Positions 17,899 through 23,844 of a DNA stretch of 23,844 bases are shown here, piece after piece; the first letter of the stretch is position 1, and the number at the start of each line of letters is the position of its first letter. Where the stretch lies: positions 1 to 23,844 of the forward strand of contig JADNRX010000753.1 in assembly GCA_015501595.1 (NCBI GenBank), written 5' to 3'. The notes under the pieces were generated by a model, which ran no database searches, was not told the DNA's origin, and was given only the letters and a program-made list of their open reading frames with translations. A program made the position numbers and the translations under genes. The stretch is from Hymenopellis radicata (taxonomy: Eukaryota > Basidiomycota > Agaricomycetes > Agaricales > Physalacriaceae).

Positions 17899-18829
17899 TA
17901 TGATCGACCAAGAGGCTACGCCGTCCCCAAAGCCAGCCGCGGAGCGAACCCAATCAGTAAACGTTTGACCTGAACCGCTGCAAAATTATGATCCTGACGG
18001 ACCGAAAAGCGGCGACGCTAGTAAGGGCTTAGCTCGAAATCAACGACTTGCACCATAAGAGGATAACTCCGCACCTTGGCCAGTATATAGGACACTGCAT
18101 TCATGCTCGCAACAGATTACACAGAGTGGTGTAAATCCGCCGGTAGACGTGTGCCCTGACGGTGATCACCGAGTGCGAGCTCCCCCCCGCAGATCAAGAC
18201 ATTGACATGCTTAATCCGGCGTCGGGGAGGGGCGCCCCGCTTGCGCGCCTCGACGCAACAGGAGTCCTCTCGCGTGAGAACACGCGTTTCACGACGAGCA
18301 CATATTAAATACGCGTCGTATAGACCGAGTTCTGTTCCTTGAGGCTCGTGTTCCTCTGTCCTTCAGTGAAGCTTGAAGCACGATTTCCAAGCTCGTGTCA
18401 GGCTATGCAATGGTGACTCTTCCGTATCGGCGAAGTCTAGATTTGTCTTTCGATTATAGTACGCATTCGGGTGAGGATATCCGTATCCCAATTTCACGGA
18501 GCCTCCGAGTTCACCCATTGGGCATACGGAGTTCGATCTGAGTGTCCTACGAACGTAGAGGCGCGTTAGTCATCGGTGCAAATAGCCATTTCATGCATGC
18601 CCACCATCGTACTCAGAAAGCAGGCTATCCGAGTAAACATCCCATTTAGGCGGAGGCAGCGCGGGGCCGAGCAAAAGCGAAGTAGGTTTCAATTGCCGTT
18701 GCTCTCTGACTGTAAGTTCGCATACTTAGATCAAAGAGAAAGCGAGAGGAGCCGACCAGGCTGAACAAATAATGGCCTAACGGCTCCGTCACGATCCACG
18801 TGATTGTCAGACTTTTCTCTCCTCCCACT
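17899..18829. other. intergenic region between two divergent genes
   Basis: About 930 bases shared as upstream DNA by the P450 (-) and the HNH-like gene (+). It contains a GC-rich patch near 18180-18260 (runs of C and GGGGAGGGGCGCCCCG). No convincing coding frame: minus-strand frames at 18646-19069 overlap the first exon of the HNH-like gene antisense and look like shadows. Confidence 0.4.
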
Positions 18830-19852
18830 ATGGACGAGGACCTGGTCGCACCGCCCTCCGAGTTTTCGGTATACGCCCAGGAGGAAATTGACACACGCTT
18901 TGGGCAGAGGTGTGCCCTCTGCATGGACCATCCCGCAAAAGTTCACTACTGCCGCATTCTCGACAGCGAGCCTGGCTCCGATCTTGTTCGTCTCCACATA
19001 ATCTCGTTTGGAACGTTCACTTATCATGTAGCACACCACTGGAACGGCCTTTAACTTAATCTCGAACAATTTTTCTCGTTCGAATTCGAATAATGGGGTG
19101 CTTTGTGAGTCCTTTTGCGTTTACTCCTGGCTTCATTGTCTCATGAAGCAGTATGCCCGACCTGCCATCTTTCGTACTTAGCCTCTTTCGAGGCGGTCCC
19201 AGCGCTTTTGTCCTTCATTCCGTGTCCGGAAATCCTGCGTTACCTCATGAGTCGGTTGGTATCGCGTGATTTTAGAGATGTTGACACGGTGCGTAAACTA
19301 GCCTAGCCATTTAACACTGACTGATTCACCTTCTAGATTTTGAACGAACTAGCGTTCTCTCCGCCCACCACGAACGAGGCAGTTATGGCGCGACCGTTCA
19401 TTGACATGTATACCATCCTACCATCGCCTGAGTTTCGCCGACGTACAATTCCCCTTCGCCGGGCGACGGAATACCTGCCACCAAAGCTTATACTGGATGC
19501 GACCTCCCGCTCCCTTATTGATGCCTCTGATGTAGTGTCCCCTGGGACAAACCTCTACAGAGTGTTTGACGCTGCGACAATTCCTTTGACTGCCGCGCCA
19601 CAAGAGCTGGGAAGTCTTCATCTTTCCCCGTCAAACCTTCTTGGTGTGCATCATGATGGTTCGCGCCTGTACTGGAAACTCCCGGGATGTTCGGCTGGGG
19701 CTTTCTTGACAACTGTTTTCACTCAAGTTGCGCTTGACACTGAACCGGTCAATTTGGACCTTGCCATATATTTTCGCCACTGCCTTATACATTATGCCCC
19801 TCTTCCATCTATCCCAAAGGGTGGTGGTTCACATCAAGAGGATTCAACTTGA
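18830..19852 (+). CDS. HNH-endonuclease-like zinc-finger protein
   Basis: Four exons fit with clean phases: 18830-18985, 19032-19104, 19152-19288 and 19337-19852, introns 46-48 nt, 293 residues. The N-terminal third has paired cysteines RCALC (28-31) and then NGVLLCPTCH (73-82), which matches the Asn...Cys-x2-Cys-His end of HNH nucleases; the second finger half is created only after splicing exon 2 to exon 3. The segment after the first pair reads HYCRILD (39-45). In HNH proteins a His that helps bind metal or act in catalysis is expected here, and Arg42 may stand in its place, so activity is uncertain. The C-terminal 170 residues carry no motif I know. Such HNH-like proteins occur in many copies in agaric fungi, with functions largely unknown. 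No signal peptide. Confidence 0.65.
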
Positions 19853-20931
19853 ACAGGTAAAGACTTTCATGATACAGATTATCATTTTCGGCATCTAATT
19901 AACTCTCTCTAGACCATGATACGGTCCCAATTGGAGCGCAACCGACATCATAAAGCGGCGAGCAGGCGTTGTTCACCTGAAACCGTGGTATCAATGCATG
20001 CCGCATGATGATGTAGCTCGCTCCATTCTGTTTTTTTTGATGTTTGCTGATTTTTAAGTAGGGTCAGCCTATTGCACTTGTTTTGTAAATGTTGACACTG
20101 TTTTTTGTACGATGACTTGCACTTGTAACGTTTGTTTTCTGCGTCGACAGCATGAGTTCGGTGCCAGTGTGATCGCAGCTCGAGTCGGAGCACATGTCGA
20201 TGCTGAGCGAATGGATGACATTGTGTTGTCAATGCGCGCCTCACCCGCTTCTCGTTCGAAGGCCCCACCCTCTTTTGTTTCTTTGGTGCATTATCGATTC
20301 GATCCAAGTCAGTCCACCCGATTTCCGACGACTGGGGAGGAACCGGGACGGTGCGGGCGTGCTCTGTTCCTCCAACGTATAGCCAGGCAGCGTCGTCGTA
20401 GACGAGATGGTAGAAAAAGTGCTCAGGCGACGCATCTGTTCCAGCTCCATTCAGCCTTTATAAGTCAGCGAGCTAGTCCAAAGGTCGAAAACAATTAATA
20501 GCGCTTATTGTTTAAAATGAGTATCCATGATGGTGGGACCATCCGGCCCTACTGCAGAAAACAATAGAAAAGTGGCGAAGAGACAGCAACGCGGTGTGTT
20601 TCTTTGAAAAACAGGACCCGGAGCATTTGCCGGATATCCCGAGATCCCCAGTACCAGTGGCGGATTAGTCTTCCATGGGCGGCATATCTGCTACGTCGGG
20701 GAAGAAAACTGGAACATGCATAAAGTGCTGGTCATTGTGGTTGCAAGTAACAGGTGGTGAGCGGAGTTGCAATTACGCGCAAGCAGGACCCGGCATGCCC
20801 CCCAAGAAAGATTTTGGACTCACAACCAGAGATACAACATAGACACTACAACACCGCATTACAACATACAATGAAGCAGCCATACACATTATAATGTACA
20901 CTAAATCCCTGATAGTGTCGTATGTCGCATC
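19853..20931. other. intergenic region between convergent genes
   Basis: About 1.08 kb between the HNH-like gene and the PH-domain gene, mostly 3' sequence. A minus-strand frame at 20450-20241 (MELEQMRRLSTFSTISS) has a composition like agaric protein N-termini but ends after 69 residues with no good donor, so it is not called a gene. No repeats matching elsewhere in the window were seen. Confidence 0.4.
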
Positions 20932-23844
20932 TCATGAACCCCCATTCCCACTTACTCCTTCCGCATTAGTATTGTTGGTATCAGCACCAGTCGTACTGGC
21001 CTGTGCAGGACGTCTCCTTCTCCTTCTCCTGGGAAACAGCGGCCCGCGCGGCATCGGGCGCTCATCCAGATCCAAAGCAATATTGGCAGCAGCATGAAGG
21101 CCTTCAATCCACTCAACTACGCCCTTCACATCGCCGGCCTGCAGTAAAAACTGCTCCCCCTCCATGCGGACGCGTATGACGTTTTTGCGTTTGAGATAAT
21201 CGTTCCCCAGTCCTGATTCGGCATGTTGCAAGGTGTACGCGTGTAAGAGCTTCAAACTATCACCGCTGGAGGTCATGCTGGATGATGCTGAAGGGCTTGA
21301 GGAATGACTTTGCGGTGACGACGAGGTGACAGACGGAGCGGACGATGTGCTGGGCGCGTGTGGGCGGGAGACGTTCAGTGTAGACCCGAATCTGCTGCGA
21401 CCATCTCTTCTTCCGCCACCATCATCAGGTATATTCAAGGATGTCCTGCCGGGCCATTGAGTTGCCGCCGTCGGTGAAGTTGGTGACGGCACATCACTCC
21501 AGCTCCTGCCATGTGTCAATATCCGCCCTAATATAGAGCGCGACTGAGGCGGAGAGAGCTGCGGCGATGATGAAGGTGGAGGGCTAAATACCGATCCCGA
21601 TCAATAATCAAGGCAGTAGAGGAAAAGCAAAGTCGTACAGTGTCAACTCAGTCTGTCCACTGTCCCCAACACCGACCTCACCAGATTTAGGCTCGTTCTC
21701 CCTTTCCCTCCCTTCGGCCGCACTCCCATTCTGCGCAGTGTTGGACGTTCTTGGAGCCGTATTAATAACACTCCCCGAGCCGGCGAGATCACCAACTCCC
21801 ACTCTCCTCTCCCACCATGCTCCGATACCCGAAGAGGCCGAGACGTCTTAAAAGCCAAGCATCAGAAACGGTATTACAAAATGAACTTGCCACTTACCAT
21901 CAAACACTCTGAGTACCGTTCCTTCCAGCTCACATACCACCCGCCGCCATTTCCTATCCTTCGCTTGAACACCCGGAGCACTAAACTCCATCTTCCGCGG
22001 CATGGTCGCTCTCAAATATATGTCGTTCGTATAGCTCGGAAGCATGTCGACGAAATGCCCTGTATCCTCTGGATACCTGGCTTCCTCGATAATCCCGTCC
22101 TCGTCGTTTTCGTCAGGTGGGTGGTCGTGGTGATGTCGGTGAACGGCATCAATATCAGGTGGTTCAAGGGCCACACCTATTCCCCCGCGCCAGTGTGGCG
22201 CAAATGCCGGATACGGCGGCGGCGGCGATCCAGGCACAGTAAAGGTCGGCATGCTTCTTCGCCTATCAAGTACAGAAGGCCGCCGCGTCGGAGGCGCAGG
22301 CTGAGGCTGCGCAATCACTGGTCCAGGCGGGGTGATAGAACTTGTACTCGGCTGATCCTGTTCCTCCTCACGCCTCGTCATTGCTGGACCTAGAATATTG
22401 ATCATACTTTGGGAGGCATGTTTATAGATTCCATGCTGTTTGGCACTAAGAGGTGTCTGTGGTATCAAAATGGATGACGCCGGGGTTGGAGGTATCCTGC
22501 CCATCCCAGGTGTCTGGGGTATCAAAATGGAGGAAGGTGTCGGAGCAACTCGTCCTGTCCCCGGCGTCTGTAGTCGTATTGAGGATAACGAAGGCATAGG
22601 TGGTAAACTCGGCGTCTGCGCTTGACTTATCGACGACGACCCAGGCGTGCGAAGAGAGGCGCCAGATATCCTCGACGACGTCGAAAAGTAATCTGTGGGT
22701 GTTTGCACATGGTCAGGTGTGTGTACCAAGCCGCCGCCCATGAGATCTCCCCAGCCGTTCGATCCCAAATCTAATGGTGGCAGCTCGACATGCCTCACAC
22801 CTACTCGAGGTGTTCTATTTCCTCCGGCATCCGGGGGACCTTCCTCGGATGCAACCTCACCGTCATCTGCATCCACAAAGCCATCGTCTTCCCCTTCACC
22901 GTCAGAATCACTGGAGTCACCATCCCCATCGTTATCATTGTCGTCCATGGTCCCTTGCCTCGGGAGAGCAGGCATGCTTCTTAAACCGCTGCCTCGAACA
23001 GTTCCGCCAGTTACGGAAGATGTTGCCCTGGAAGGAATGGGGAGAGGCGGTAGATTAATGATAGGCATCGGGGCACGCGTGATCAAAGTCGGACTCAGAC
23101 GCGCTGTGGCGTACGGAGAGGCAGCAGAAGGCAGACGAACAAAGGAGGGATGCGGACGGTTAAGAGACGAGGAGGACATCGACGGTCGGGGAAGCGTCTT
23201 CGATGCGGTAGGCGCACGAGCCAATGGTGCGGGTATTGCCGTGGACTCTCTCGGCAGCGCAGGAGTGGATGACGAAGGCGGGAACACGAAGGTTCCGGCG
23301 TCACCCTGGATAGGAAGGCCATCGACAACAGCCACGCCAACACCGGTGCCAGCGATAAGTGCCGCAGTTATTGAATGGGAAGGACCGTGTTTCCCCGTTG
23401 TTCGTGACGGTCTCGACGCCCCGGTTGTAACAGATGGTGCTGTTGTCCTTGGCGCTGTATCTGTCAGCATGGATGGTATTACATCGGGCGCAGGTGGCGG
23501 CGCCACTGACGCAGGCATTGTTGAGGAAGCTGTGGAAGTAGTCGTTTGAGCTGTAGGAGTCGCTTGTGATTGCCTGCCCGATGCTGTTGCCGGAGCGTTT
23601 ATAGTTCTGGACCTGGTCTCAACAGGCGGTTGAGACCCAAGGACGTCGAAACTGCGCCTCTCCCGTTCTGTCGTACCTGTACTGCTAGTAGAGTCGCGTA
23701 CGCCGAGTGAAAGTAAAGGCTGGGACATGAATCTCTTGCCGAGATACGGGTCAGGTGTTGACATGCCAACGTTGTACGGATTGTTGTTGTTGTTAGTGGT
23801 AGAGTTGCGCGCAGACGATATAGAGCCCTTCTTGCGTCGGAGCT
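20932..23844 (-). CDS. large low-complexity protein with a C-terminal split PH domain (5' partial)
   Basis: Exons 23844-21898, 21846-21639 and 21583-20932, introns 51 and 55 nt. From the ATG at 23764 it is 908 residues, but the frame stays open to the right edge (Asn-rich [10 protein letters not shown] before the ATG), so the true start may lie outside. Most of the protein is Ser/Thr/Pro-rich and probably disordered, with an acidic run at 274-308 and tandem [15 protein letters not shown] repeats near 22451-22585. The C-terminus carries a pleckstrin-homology pattern: [22 protein letters not shown] and LRVFDD as the first strands, then after about 175 low-complexity residues [24 protein letters not shown] and the closing helix [11 protein letters not shown] with its conserved Trp. 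PH domains bind phosphoinositides or proteins; a cortical or signalling role is inferred. A basic RRRRRRR tail follows. No frameshift found. Confidence 0.8.
22451..22585 (-). repeat. in-frame tandem repeat in the PH-domain gene
   Basis: Two and a half units of about 57 bases, each encoding a Pro-Thr peptide around [11 protein letters not shown] with small changes, followed by a more diverged [10 protein letters not shown] unit. The shared DNA core on the plus strand is GGTGTCTG.GGTATCAAAATGGA. Unit length is a multiple of three, so copy-number change keeps the frame. Confidence 0.7.

Noticed and set aside
19948..20307. Minus-strand frame of 119 codons in the right intergenic region
   Set aside because: Basic, repetitive composition from AT-rich 3' sequence, no family signal, no splice partner.
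22695..23549. Long plus-strand frame (284 codons) opposite the PH-domain gene
   Set aside because: It arises from the low-complexity, GC-rich antisense of the Ser/Pro-rich coding strand. The minus strand has the longer frame, splice sites and a PH domain.

Overview
The window looks like a piece of a filamentous basidiomycete genome, most likely an Agaricomycete. Protein genes are broken by many short introns (mostly 44-66 nt, GT...AG). There is a fungal-type sesquiterpene synthase and a fused cytochrome P450-P450 reductase, and the cell-cycle gene CDC20 has the fungal layout. No RNA gene, CRISPR array or bacterial feature was seen.

Left part (1-2437): the 3' end of an unrecognised membrane-protein gene (+) converges on CDC20 (-). 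Bases 2438-5252 hold a short orphan coding stretch and the first copy (B1, 3070-4415) of a ~1.35 kb direct repeat. Each repeat copy carries a decayed gene whose 3' half reads like a PD-(D/E)XK nuclease-fold protein.

Middle part (5211-11941): an intact four-exon terpene synthase (+), a small unknown gene (+), and a 21-exon P450-reductase fusion of the CYP505 type (-). The second repeat copy (B2, 13062-14429) follows, itself flanked by a second repeat pair (A1 12624-12830, A2 14781-14987). The terpene synthase-to-CYP505 block therefore sits between two direct repeats about 10 kb apart.

Right part (15325-23844): a 17-exon microsomal P450 (-), a divergent HNH-like gene (+), and a large PH-domain gene (-) that runs off the right edge. 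Terpene synthase plus P450s suggests a small sesquiterpenoid pathway: the synthase would cyclise farnesyl diphosphate and a P450 would oxidise the product. CYP505-type fusions are also common fatty-acid hydroxylases, so its membership is unproven.

Several genes carry single-base indels seen only when exons are joined: one in CDC20, about five in the CYP505 gene, one in the second P450. CDC20 is essential, so some of these are probably sequence errors rather than true gene decay; that caution applies to every 'broken' gene here. Exon maps were made by hand from splice signals, reading phase and family knowledge; no database search was run.
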